Shown: positions 1 through 5,535, counted from the stretch's first letter. The stretch is 5,949 nt of DNA from Paludibacteraceae bacterium (GCA_018055865.1 JAGPGR010000127.1:1-5949); one strand, 5' to 3'. The notes: a model not told the origin generated them from the letters alone. Numbers and translations: made by a program.

Positions 1-159
1 GTGATTGGTTTAGTGGGATGTTATCAGGGATACAATGCCGGACGGGGAACCGAAAGCGTTGGGGTTGCAGCCAATTCAGCCGTTGTGATTGCTTCACTTT
101 TAGTGCTGGTTGTTGATGTAATTGCAGTACAGGTTACTGATATGTTAGCGAGTTTGTAG
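1..159 (+). CDS. mlaE: MlaE-family ABC permease, C-terminal end (5' truncated by window)
   Basis: The reading frame is open from base 1 to the TAG at 157-159, giving the last 52 residues of a longer protein that starts outside the window. The segment GCYQGYNAGRGTESVG followed by AANSAVV and a hydrophobic stretch (ASLLVLVVDVIAV) is the conserved C-terminal signature of MlaE/YrbE permeases: the G-Y/C-x-G-Y-x-A-x-x-G motif precedes the last transmembrane helix. MlaE is the inner-membrane permease of the MCE lipid transporter, pairing with the ATPase MlaF and the MCE protein MlaD. The next gene (mlaF) starts 16 bases after this stop and mlaD follows, the usual Bacteroidota order, so co-transcription is very likely. 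The first visible codon is GTG, but the homology and lack of any boundary argue that it is internal. Confidence 0.92.
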   Translation: MIGLVGCYQGYNAGRGTESVGVAANSAVVIASLLVLVVDVIAVQVTDMLASL

Positions 160-175
160 TTTATAGTATAAAAAA

Positions 176-985
176 ATGAGCGATATCGAAAATACATTGC
201 AGGACAAGACTTCAGAGCCGGTTGTTGAAATCGACAATACAGTGGAGGATGAGACTTCTGAACCGATTGTTGAAATCGACAATCTTCAGATTTCTTTTGA
301 CAATCACGAAGTATTGAAGGATGTTACTTTGAAGCTTTACACAGGCGAAAATCTGGTAGTGCTGGGTAAGTCCGGATCCGGAAAATCGGTGCTCATCAAG
401 TGTATTGTCGGTTTACTGAAATTCGACGGCGGATCAATCCGTGTACTGGGCGAAGACCTGAGGGGAATTAGCAGAAGCCGGTTAAGTGATTTACGGAAGA
501 AAACAGGATTTCTATTTCAGAGTGGCGCTTTGTATGATTCGATGACGGTGAAAGAAAACCTGGAGTTTCCTTTGCGCAGAATACGGAAAAATCTGAGTAA
601 GGATGAAAGGGATGAAAAAATTAATAAAGTGCTGGAAAATGTGGGTTTACCCGACGTGCTGAATAAAATGCCATCGGAATTATCAGGAGGAATGCGAAAA
701 CGCATCAGCCTGGCGCGAACGGTGGTTGTAGATCCACTCATCATGCTTTACGATGAACCTACAACAGGACTCGACCCGGTGACGTCAGATGAAATAAGTT
801 TGCTAATCAACGAAGTTCAGGGAAAATACAAAACCTCTTCCATCATTATCACACATGATATTGAATGTGCCCGCGCTACTGCCGACCGGATTATCATGCT
901 GCACGAAGGTGTGATTTATATGGAGGGAAATCTGCAGGATTTCGAAACTTCGAAAGACCCGATGATTAAGGCGTTTTTCAAGTAG
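176..985 (+). CDS. mlaF: MlaF-family ABC transporter ATPase (lipid transport)
   Basis: This 269-aa cytoplasmic ATPase would power lipid movement through MlaE. All ABC motifs are present: Walker A GKSGSGKS (64-71), Q-loop Gln115 in FLFQSGALYDSMTV, signature LSGGM (169-173), Walker B LIMLYDE (188-194), D-loop GLD (198-200) and H-loop His227. The FQSGALYDSMTV and LSGGMRKRI wording is typical of the MlaF subfamily rather than general importers. The core homology begins near residue 33 (VEIDNLQISF), so residues 1-32 are an extra acidic N-terminus made of a tandem 15-residue duplication (DKTSEPVVEIDN, then DETSEPIVEIDN). No ATG lies between codon 1 and Met123, so the ATG at 176 is the only ATG giving a complete domain. 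There is no Shine-Dalgarno, only an A-rich run before the start, as is usual in Bacteroidota. It follows mlaE by 16 bp and precedes mlaD by 155 bp. Confidence 0.95.
   Translation: MSDIENTLQDKTSEPVVEIDNTVEDETSEPIVEIDNLQISFDNHEVLKDVTLKLYTGENLVVLGKSGSGKSVLIKCIVGLLKFDGGSIRVLGEDLRGISRSRLSDLRKKTGFLFQSGALYDSMTVKENLEFPLRRIRKNLSKDERDEKINKVLENVGLPDVLNKMPSELSGGMRKRISLARTVVVDPLIMLYDEPTTGLDPVTSDEISLLINEVQGKYKTSSIIITHDIECARATADRIIMLHEGVIYMEGNLQDFETSKDPMIKAFFK
182..283 (+). repeat. In-frame 45-bp tandem duplication in the mlaF 5' end
   Basis: Bases 182-226 and 227-271 are direct repeats, matching at 36 of 45 positions, followed by a partial third copy at 272-283 (gaaatcgacaat, identical to the start of copy 2). 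They encode residues 3-17 and 18-32 of MlaF plus EIDN. The last partial copy is the true first beta strand of the ABC domain. The array therefore looks like the domain's own N-terminal edge copied outward in frame. Several differences are synonymous (gac/gat, tca/tct, gag/gaa) and the rest are mostly conservative, which suggests the duplication is not recent and has stayed in frame. Confidence 0.85.
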
Positions 986-997
986 AACCAAGGAGCA

Positions 998-1081
998 AGA
1001 CTGGAAGACTGGAAAACAAGATAAAAGATAGAAGATAAAAGATAGAAGACCCTAAATAGCTGAAAGCTGAGTGCTGAATGC
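998..1081 (+). repeat. Short tandem repeats (8-bp and 7-bp) in the mlaF-mlaD spacer
   Basis: The 155-bp gap between mlaF and mlaD is largely simple-repeat sequence. AGACTGGA occurs twice at 998-1013. A GATAAAA/GATAGAA heptamer pair occurs twice at 1020-1047 (four heptamers). TGAAAGC-TGAGTGC-TGAATGC (consensus TGARWGC) occurs at 1061-1081. Two of the three blocks share a 7-bp period, as in heptameric STRR-type repeats of other bacteria. No gene, hairpin terminator or TAnnTTTG promoter box was seen in the gap, so mlaD is probably still part of the same transcript. Confidence 0.8.
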
Positions 1082-1140
1082 TAAATAAAAGACATTTATG
1101 AATCATCCAATTATTATAAAACCCAATAGCAAGTAAAATT

Positions 1141-2112
1141 ATGGATACACATACACAAAGATTTAAAGTTCGTTTAGGACTTTTTATTCTGGGAGGATTA
1201 ACGCTTTTTGTAATGGCCATATTTATTATCGGTAAACAAAAGAATTTGTTCAATCCTGTTTTCAAGCTACATGCTACTTTTTACAATGTAAGCGGGTTGC
1301 AGGTTGGAAACAATATTCGTTTTTCGGGAATAAATGTCGGAACTGTTGACAATATTACTATTGTCGACGATTCGACCGTACTGGTAGATATGCTTATACG
1401 ACAGGAAATTAAAAAATTTATCAAATCTGACTCGAGAGTATCAGTTGGCTCCGAAGGGCTGATTGGTGACAAGCTAGTGGTTATCACCCAGGGAAGTCCG
1501 AATCTTCCGATAGTGACTGAAAATCAACAGCTCGAATCAATTGAACCGGTTGAGATGGACGCTATCATTGCGAGTCTGAAGAAAACAGTGGAAAACACCG
1601 AAGTTATAACCAAAGAGGCCGCCGATATGATGCTGAAAATTAACAGTGGAAAAGGAACCCTTGGACGTATTGTTCATGACACTATCATTGCACAAAAGAT
1701 CAGTAAAAGTATTGACAATTTTGAAAACACTACTGAAGAGCTGGACAGAACGATGACTGCAACGAAATACGGTTTAGCAGAAATTATGCTGAGTCTGAAA
1801 CTTACTGCTGATAATGCGAAAGGTTCGACTCAGGAACTGGAAGAAATTATGGTAAACTTAAACAATGGAGAGGGAACTATAGGCAGATTTCTTCAGGATA
1901 CTACCACTTCCAACAATATCGACGAGACTATTATAAACCTGGAAAGCAGTTCCAAAGCCCTGGATGAAAATCTGGAAGCCCTCAAGCATAATATATTCTT
2001 CAGAGGATATTTCAAGAAAAAAGCCAAAGAAGACCTGCTGAAGAAAACGGAAGCGGAAGCAGAAGCAAAAAAAGATTCTTTAGAATACTGGAAAATAAAA
2101 CCGGTTCCCTAA
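1141..2112 (+). CDS. mlaD: MlaD/MCE-domain lipid-transport protein
   Basis: A 323-aa protein with one N-terminal membrane anchor (about residues 12-30, LGLFILGGLTLFVMAIFII) and then an MCE domain at about 41-118. The MCE core SGLQVGNNIRFSGINVGTV (51-69) carries the conserved G-L-x-x-G...G-x-x-V-G-x-V pattern, with EGLIGDKLVVI later. The rest is helical and contains two copies of a Bacteroidota-type module, NSGKGTLGRIVHD (168-180) and NNGEGTIGRFLQD (241-253), each followed by a helix rich in Asn/Glu/Leu. Near the end is ALKHNIFFRGYFKKK (280-294), then a charged Lys/Glu/Ala tail. The protein should sit in the inner membrane with the MCE ring in the periplasm and receive lipid through MlaE. It is the last gene of the operon, since a REP-like element and a terminator follow. 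The ATG at 1141 is chosen because it directly precedes the membrane anchor; no Shine-Dalgarno is evident. Confidence 0.94.
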   Translation: MDTHTQRFKVRLGLFILGGLTLFVMAIFIIGKQKNLFNPVFKLHATFYNVSGLQVGNNIRFSGINVGTVDNITIVDDSTVLVDMLIRQEIKKFIKSDSRVSVGSEGLIGDKLVVITQGSPNLPIVTENQQLESIEPVEMDAIIASLKKTVENTEVITKEAADMMLKINSGKGTLGRIVHDTIIAQKISKSIDNFENTTEELDRTMTATKYGLAEIMLSLKLTADNAKGSTQELEEIMVNLNNGEGTIGRFLQDTTTSNNIDETIINLESSSKALDENLEALKHNIFFRGYFKKKAKEDLLKKTEAEAEAKKDSLEYWKIKPVP

Positions 2113-2131
2113 CCCTCTGAAGGAAAAAATC

Positions 2132-2219
2132 CTCTAAATCTCCAGCCCCCATCCCCTTCGGGACTTCCCCCGAAAGGGGGAAGGAAAAGGAATATTTTAT
2201 TTTTTGGGGAGACTTAGAG
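2132..2219. repeat. REP-like imperfect inverted repeat with internal GAAA-loop hairpin
   Basis: Outer arms 2132-2143 (ctctaaatctcc) and 2208-2219 (ggagacttagag) pair at 11 of 12 positions. Inside lies a perfect 8-bp stem, 2164-2171 against 2176-2183 (cttccccc/gggggaag), closed by GAAA. A further small C-rich hairpin (tccc/ggga around a cttc loop, 2152-2163) lies just before it. The C/G-rich elements in an AT-rich spacer resemble the repetitive extragenic palindromes common in Bacteroidota. The assignment as a repeat family is inference, as only one copy is in the window. It sits in the 3' untranslated region of the mla operon, before the terminator, and could protect mRNA ends. Confidence 0.6.
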
Positions 2220-2257
2220 AGAGTGCAACAGAGAAACATTTTATTATTGATAGATAA

Positions 2258-2290
2258 AAACCTGACAGGTGTGAAATACTTGTCAGGTTT
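2258..2290. terminator. Bidirectional Rho-independent terminator between mla operon and lipocalin-like gene
   Basis: A perfect 10-bp stem, aaacctgaca (2258-2267) against tgtcaggttt (2281-2290), has a 13-nt loop. The + strand continues ggttttc and the - strand reads ggtttttat, so both directions have a short U-run. It lies 146 bases after the mlaD stop and about 160 bases beyond the stop of the converging gene at 2450, the right place to end both transcripts. Confidence 0.75.
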
Positions 2291-2320
2291 TCTGTTGAAA
2301 TAAGGGCATTCATGCTCTCA

Positions 2321-2351
2321 GGACATTGCGGTTACAAAAACCACATTGTCC
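2321..2351 (-). other. Hairpin in the 3' region of the lipocalin-like transcript
   Basis: Read on the - strand, 2351 to 2321 folds into a 13-pair stem with a 5-nt loop, with one A-A mismatch and one G-U wobble. On the + strand the wobble becomes a C-A mismatch, so the structure is better as - strand RNA. No U-run follows on the - strand, so it is not a standard terminator. The rest of the gap 2292-2449 shows no gene or other signal. Confidence 0.45.
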
Positions 2352-2449
2352 GATGGTTCTTTTACATACTTTACTTAGTTACGCACAATACCGATGAAAC
2401 GGCAAAGTGCTTGTGCTCAAAGCCGGAAGGTGTGAGGTCTCTCTCTTAT

Positions 2450-3478
2450 TTATTTCCTTGTCCAAACATGATTGAGCGTAAACCGGCGGCTCATACAGGC
2501 ATCTTCTATTCTTTTGAATTCCAGGTCGTTGTCGTTTATTTCAAAAATATAAATCCCTTCTGTTTTTTCGCATTGCGATACCGGACCTGTAAGCCGCAGT
2601 GCATTGCCGCTGACTGAATATCTTCCTTTTTCGGTATCACCATCGTTCATCTTATCTTCGAAAATAAACTCACCGCCGGGCGTAAAAGTCCAGTAAAAAT
2701 AACCCGTTTGCTGGTAACCGAATTTCCACGTGCCCACTATGGAATTAGCGTTAAACACCGGCGTTTCCCGGGCTTCAGCAGCCCCTTCGTATCCTTTGAG
2801 AGCAAATGCGCCGTTGTAAGCATTCTCAAACGCACGTTTCCAGACCGGCACTTTGACACGCAACATTTCGCGATCGGCCTCTATCAGACGAAGGGATTCG
2901 CGGTGATGGTCAATGAGGATATTGAAATGTTCGACCAGTGCTTTTGTCTCTGCCAGCTTACGGAACCGGTTAGCCAGGTCTTTTGCATCCTGACTTTTTC
3001 CACCGCCTGCACCCTCGGTGATGTTAACCCCGAACACTGTACTGATGGCATCGGAACTCAGCTGAACGGGAGTGCTGCCGGGTATCAAAAACTGCACCTG
3101 ATGCTCCAAAACCTCTATTTGCATGCTGTTAATCAGTTTCGTTTTCTGGGTGAGCGATTTGTTTTCAAGTTTCAGCACCCAGTCCGACATCTCTGCAATT
3201 TCCGATTTGCATTGTTCGAACTGCTCGTCCATAATTTTTTGTAGGGGAATATCGCCTTCGGGCCACATCGGTGGCTGTCCGTACTCTTTGAGTGTCACTG
3301 CCGAGCGTCGGATGATGCTGAGCCGCTGATTGTCGGTCATGTCCATCTCACTCAATGCCGACATCAATTGGGATTTTGCTTCCGATACGTACCCGGTTTC
3401 CGATGAGCTTAATACTTTTTGTGCCTGTATGCTTACTGCTGCACACAAAACAAGAACTAGGATAATTGATTTTCTCAT
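2450..3478 (-). CDS. Secreted protein with C-terminal lipocalin-like domain, function unknown
   Basis: I do not recognise a named gene. With the ATG at 3478 the product is 342 aa and begins with a classic signal peptide: MRK, a hydrophobic core IILVLVLCAAVSI, then QAQ with likely cleavage after Ala19. The frame is open 66 bases further upstream to another ATG at 3544, but that adds 22 polar residues before the signal peptide, so 3478 is preferred. Residues 21-235 look mainly helical and charged, with no known domain and a Gly-rich segment GAGGGK (156-161). Residues 243-342 (SIVGTWKF, FTPGGEFIFEDK, GRYSVSGNALRLTG, FEINDNDLEFKRI) have the beta-strand rhythm of lipocalin-like domains common in Bacteroidota secreted proteins. 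Cys303 and Cys328 could form a disulfide there. Cys12 is not in a convincing lipobox, so a periplasmic or secreted protein is likelier than a lipoprotein. The gene follows hipA by 72 bp on the same strand but has its own promoter-like signals. Confidence 0.85.
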   Translation of the reverse strand: MRKSIILVLVLCAAVSIQAQKVLSSSETGYVSEAKSQLMSALSEMDMTDNQRLSIIRRSAVTLKEYGQPPMWPEGDIPLQKIMDEQFEQCKSEIAEMSDWVLKLENKSLTQKTKLINSMQIEVLEHQVQFLIPGSTPVQLSSDAISTVFGVNITEGAGGGKSQDAKDLANRFRKLAETKALVEHFNILIDHHRESLRLIEADREMLRVKVPVWKRAFENAYNGAFALKGYEGAAEARETPVFNANSIVGTWKFGYQQTGYFYWTFTPGGEFIFEDKMNDGDTEKGRYSVSGNALRLTGPVSQCEKTEGIYIFEINDNDLEFKRIEDACMSRRFTLNHVWTRK

Positions 3479-3498
3479 AGTTTGTTGACATTTGAATA

Positions 3499-3511
3499 AA
3501 TGATAATCATT
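3499..3511. promoter_or_regulatory. Fur-box-like 13-bp palindrome in the leader of the lipocalin-like gene
   Basis: AATGAT-A-ATCATT is a perfect palindrome and equals the central 13 bases of the E. coli Fur box GATAATGATAATCATTATC. The 19-base window 3496-3514 matches that consensus at 15 positions. It lies between the candidate -7 box (3520-3527) and the start codon (3478), overlapping or just after the expected transcription start, where a bound repressor would block expression. Whether the host's Fur uses this consensus is not known from the sequence. Confidence 0.5.
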
Positions 3512-3519
3512 ATAGATTA

Positions 3520-3527
3520 CAAAAATA
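3520..3527 (-). promoter_or_regulatory. Candidate -7 box (TATTTTTG) for the lipocalin-like gene
   Basis: On the - strand, 3527 to 3520 reads TATTTTTG, a full match to the Bacteroidota sigma-ABfr -7 consensus TAnnTTTG, about 41 bases upstream of the start codon. No well-spaced -33 TTTG was found; the nearest TTG is only 14 bases upstream. The call therefore rests on the -7 match and its position in the 72-bp hipA-to-gene spacer. Confidence 0.5.
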
Positions 3528-3550
3528 CTGTTTCTATTCCACAATTCATA

Positions 3551-4816
3551 CTAAAAATGAAAAGTTCGGAAAGCGCTTGCTTTTCTTTCAATTTCGGAGG
3601 GGGAAATATTGTGTCGGGCAGCTACTTTTCTCCAGTCAGAAACCGCTTTTGTAACCTCTTCTTTTATTTTTCCGGCACGTTTGTCGGATAGCAAATAATA
3701 AGGGGAAGTACTCATCACCAAATCAATATCCAGCGAATTGTCTTCTTCATCGATGTTAAGTTTCAGACCGGTTCCGGTTTCGTTGGCATTCAGGTCAAAT
3801 GCCGGAGATAAAGTCCAACCGGCTTTTGTATAAAGAAATCCGTGATTTCTGAGATGATCATCTGTATTGGAAATACAAACAGAAAATAATACCCTTCGGA
3901 AGAGTTCCTCTAAATTGGCTGTTACATCAGCACATTCCGATTTAATAAACCGGACTAAATCCAGGTAGCTGACACCACTATCGGCATCATCTCCATCTTT
4001 GTGTTGCAATAGCGTCATTGCCGAAGCGAAATGAATCCTCTTTGTATCCTCTGTTCTGTCAAAACGTTGCGATAAATACGTATGATAATGAGAAGTAAGT
4101 TTCTTTACAAAGGCATTTGGAACCATAATTTTTGCTTTTATTGCTAATTCGTGAACAACCATTTCCCACAAACCGATATCCGAATCATCTGTTACAGAAG
4201 GGAATTTGGCAATCCATTGCCTGCCTTTAGTATCCACTACATCAGCCTTAGGACGAGCTCCCCCCAGTGATGATCCGGGAGCTATCAACTGATTAATCCA
4301 ATTCAGAGCACTTTCATCCAGTTCATCTGCATTTTCTTCGTATTGTTTCACGGCATGTTCCAGTTCGCGAAGCGAAGTCCACGGAGGCGTGGAAAGACGT
4401 TGATCGTTACTGATAAATTCTCCCTCTTCATTTTCTTTGAAACGCAAGCCACCCATGCGGTGGCTGTCGTGTACACCCAACAAAAAATCAATCCCGAACA
4501 ACGTATGAGGTTCTTTTTTTTCGATTTTGGCTACAAGAATTTCACGACGTTTCATAAGCAATCGTCCCCATCTGTCGGGCGATGAATCGTTGAAAACTCC
4601 GAAATTATCTTGGGCAGCCGTGTAATGTAAACCACTGTAAAGCGGCAATTCAGGATCAATGGAGATTCCGGTTTTGAGCCATTCATTATCATACTCAAAA
4701 GAATACAAAGCTTTGCCCCTGAGAGATTCGAAATATAACTTTCCTATCAGTTTTGGTGCATCAAACATATACCAATCGGCATACACAAATACTTTATTTG
4801 CTCTGTTCTGTTTCAT
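3551..4816 (-). CDS. hipA: HipA-family serine/threonine kinase toxin (type II toxin-antitoxin)
   Basis: A 421-aa protein, close to the roughly 440 aa of E. coli HipA, and apparently intact. An N-terminal HipA domain (about 8-125: VFVYADW, GKLYFESLRGKALYSFEY, FGVFNDSSPDRWGR) is followed by a HipA_C kinase domain. Kinase features are the Ser-containing P-loop GSSLGGARPK (181-190; Ser183 aligns with the inactivating autophosphorylation Ser150 of E. coli HipA), the ATP-binding lysine in WIAKFPS (Lys204), RFDR (251-254), the catalytic loop NTDDHLRNHG (Asp319, Asn324) and the metal-binding Asp341 in LSPAFDLN. All key residues are present, so an active kinase is expected. In characterised members the toxin phosphorylates aminoacyl-tRNA synthetases and causes growth arrest; the target here cannot be read from sequence. 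Its ATG overlaps the hipB stop by one base (TAATG), implying translational coupling. No terminator was seen after it, so read-through into the downstream secreted-protein gene is possible. Confidence 0.93.
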   Translation of the reverse strand: MKQNRANKVFVYADWYMFDAPKLIGKLYFESLRGKALYSFEYDNEWLKTGISIDPELPLYSGLHYTAAQDNFGVFNDSSPDRWGRLLMKRREILVAKIEKKEPHTLFGIDFLLGVHDSHRMGGLRFKENEEGEFISNDQRLSTPPWTSLRELEHAVKQYEENADELDESALNWINQLIAPGSSLGGARPKADVVDTKGRQWIAKFPSVTDDSDIGLWEMVVHELAIKAKIMVPNAFVKKLTSHYHTYLSQRFDRTEDTKRIHFASAMTLLQHKDGDDADSGVSYLDLVRFIKSECADVTANLEELFRRVLFSVCISNTDDHLRNHGFLYTKAGWTLSPAFDLNANETGTGLKLNIDEEDNSLDIDLVMSTSPYYLLSDKRAGKIKEEVTKAVSDWRKVAARHNISPSEIERKASAFRTFHF

Positions 4817-5193
4817 TATTCAAACACGGGTTTTTCAAAATCTCCTTTATCTATCAAATAATCGAAAGCCGATGCACTACTTTTCTTTTTAGGAGCTCTT
4901 TTTTTTACTATTAGCCCGGCATCCTGTATGTGCCTGCCTACCGGATCTTTTTCTGCAATCAGGAGCAAATCATCTTCGAGTCGTAAGACAGTCAACACCT
5001 GAAGGTAACTTCCCAGAGAAACGGATGGAGAACCAGCTTCAATACTTCCTACAGTTGAAGGGGCAATTCCGGCCCGCTCAGCCATGGAACGAATGGAAAG
5101 CTTCCGGCGCAAACGGGCTAACCTGATATTCTCACCAAGAGTAGCCAGAATATTTTTTTGTTTTTGAGAATGGATTGTTCCTTTTGATTTCAT
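4816..5193 (-). CDS. hipB: HipB-type XRE-family antitoxin and autorepressor
   Basis: A 125-aa protein with an XRE/Cro helix-turn-helix domain at about 17-80: LGENIRLARLRRKLSIRSMAERAG is followed by the recognition-helix region IAPSTVGSIEAGSPSVSLGSYLQVLTVL. A basic linker (KKRAPKKK, 97-104) leads to an acidic/aromatic tail, FDYLIDKGDFEKPVFE. Known HipB is about 88 aa, so this one has a longer C-terminal extension, as many Bacteroidota HipB-like antitoxins do. The gene is the first of a two-gene unit, and HipB would neutralise HipA and repress the shared promoter. The upstream region has two matched operator copies around the promoter, which fits autoregulation. The ATG at 5193 is the first in frame after the promoter and needs no ribosome-binding consensus; the leader is about 39 nt and A/T-rich. 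Confidence 0.92.
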   Translation of the reverse strand: MKSKGTIHSQKQKNILATLGENIRLARLRRKLSIRSMAERAGIAPSTVGSIEAGSPSVSLGSYLQVLTVLRLEDDLLLIAEKDPVGRHIQDAGLIVKKRAPKKKSSASAFDYLIDKGDFEKPVFE

Positions 5194-5214
5194 AAATTAT
5201 TGAATTATAAATTT

Positions 5215-5233
5215 TATAACAATTGATATTTCA
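5215..5233. promoter_or_regulatory. hipBA operator copy 1 (start-site proximal)
   Basis: TATAACAATTGATATTTCA matches the second copy at 5247-5265 at 18 of 19 positions. Its core, built on CAATTG with TATA-like arms, is a near palindrome, as expected for an XRE dimer site. It covers the predicted transcription start of hipB and the first bases of the leader, so binding here would block initiation. E. coli HipB also binds paired-arm sites (TATCC-N8-GGATA), a different sequence. Confidence 0.7.
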
Positions 5234-5236
5234 GTA

Positions 5237-5244
5237 CAAATGTA
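5237..5244 (-). promoter_or_regulatory. hipBA promoter -7 box (TACATTTG)
   Basis: On the - strand, 5244 to 5237 reads TACATTTG, a perfect TAnnTTTG Bacteroidota -7 element, 43 bases upstream of the hipB ATG. It lies exactly between the two operator copies. The -33 position falls inside operator copy 2 and has no good TTTG, so a weak or repressor-controlled promoter is plausible. Confidence 0.65.
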
Positions 5245-5246
5245 TA

Positions 5247-5265
5247 TATAACAATTGATATATCA
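5247..5265. promoter_or_regulatory. hipBA operator copy 2 (upstream of the -7 box)
   Basis: TATAACAATTGATATATCA is the upstream twin of the site at 5215-5233. Here the core 5247-5262 (TATA-A-CAATTG-A-TATA) is a 16-bp palindrome with a single mismatched base pair. The centre-to-centre distance between copies is 32 bp, about three helical turns, so two HipB dimers would bind the same face of the DNA. Confidence 0.7.
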
Positions 5266-5277
5266 TAGATTATGATA
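5261..5277. promoter_or_regulatory. Perfect inverted repeat next to the hipBA operators
   Basis: TATCATA-GAT-TATGATA has perfect 7-bp arms and a 3-bp centre, and overlaps the last five bases of operator copy 2. It lies roughly 30-45 bases upstream of the predicted transcription start. It could be a third, divergent protein-binding site or merely AT-rich symmetry; the sequence differs from the operator core. Confidence 0.4.
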
Positions 5278-5376
5278 AAATAATTCAATTTTCGCATTTT
5301 CATTTTTATTTATAAATCAGAAGAATATGAATCTATAGTATCTGGTAGTAAGATAGATATACTTTTTTTCATGAAC

Positions 5377-5392
5377 AGGGGCTTCCGCCCCT
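5377..5392. repeat. GC-rich hairpin aggggc-ttcc-gcccct
   Basis: A perfect 6-bp stem with a 4-nt loop lies in otherwise AT-rich spacer and is followed by C-rich sequence (cttacacccc). It has no U-run on the 3' side in either direction: the T-run to its left is an A-run on the - strand. A REP-like fragment is therefore likelier than a terminator. Confidence 0.45.
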
Positions 5393-5412
5393 TACACCCC
5401 GACTTACTTTTT

Positions 5413-5494
5413 GCCACTAAAACACCAAGACACTGTACAGCATTAAATGAGTAAACTAAATTGGTGGGATTTTGTGCTTTTGTGCCTTTGTGGC
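5413..5494. repeat. Degenerate inverted repeat with GCCAC ends
   Basis: The left arm 5413-5433 (gccactaaaacaccaagacac) and the reverse complement of the right arm 5474-5494 agree at 15 of 21 bases, with a 40-base loop. The arms are themselves built of a roughly 10-bp CAC-AAA-G pattern. Similar GCCACAAAG-type spacer repeats are frequent in Bacteroidota genomes; family membership is inferred, since only one copy is present. Confidence 0.45.
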
Positions 5495-5535
5495 TGAATT
5501 TGATCCGCTGACTAAAAATTACGATAACTTATCAA

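Larger units (their letters stand above)
5278..5535. other. Spacer with hairpin and repeat fragments, no clear gene
   Basis: From the hipBA control region to the small ORF at 5536, no convincing gene was seen. The first 100 bases are AT-rich without structure. Then come a G/C-rich hairpin (5377-5392) and a degenerate inverted repeat (5413-5494). The abrupt composition change from AT-rich to C-rich to GTG/TTTG-rich suggests a patchwork of repeat remnants. A TGAATTTG at 5495-5502 (+ strand) is one base off the TAnnTTTG -7 consensus and could serve the small ORF. Confidence 0.5.

Noticed and set aside
998..1081. CRISPR array
   Set aside because: Units are 7-8 bp and directly adjacent, with no spacers or cas genes.
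2312..2617. 101-aa open frame on the + strand starting in the spacer
   Set aside because: Half of it is antisense to the 3' end of the lipocalin-like gene and the sequence is not protein-like; the spacer half is better explained by a hairpin.
2708..3244. 178-aa open frame on the + strand
   Set aside because: Lies entirely antisense to the lipocalin-like gene, has no recognisable domain, and its composition (Cys/His/Phe-rich) is typical of an antisense shadow frame.
3479..3544. Upstream ATG giving a 22-residue longer lipocalin-like protein
   Set aside because: It would put polar residues ahead of a clear signal peptide and place the start upstream of the -7 box and palindrome.
4343..4585. 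80-aa + strand frame
   Set aside because: Antisense shadow inside hipA without any domain or promoter.
5377..5392. Terminator for the AraC-type gene or hipBA
   Set aside because: Short stem with no U-run on the 3' side in either direction, and nearly 300 bases beyond the AraC-type stop.
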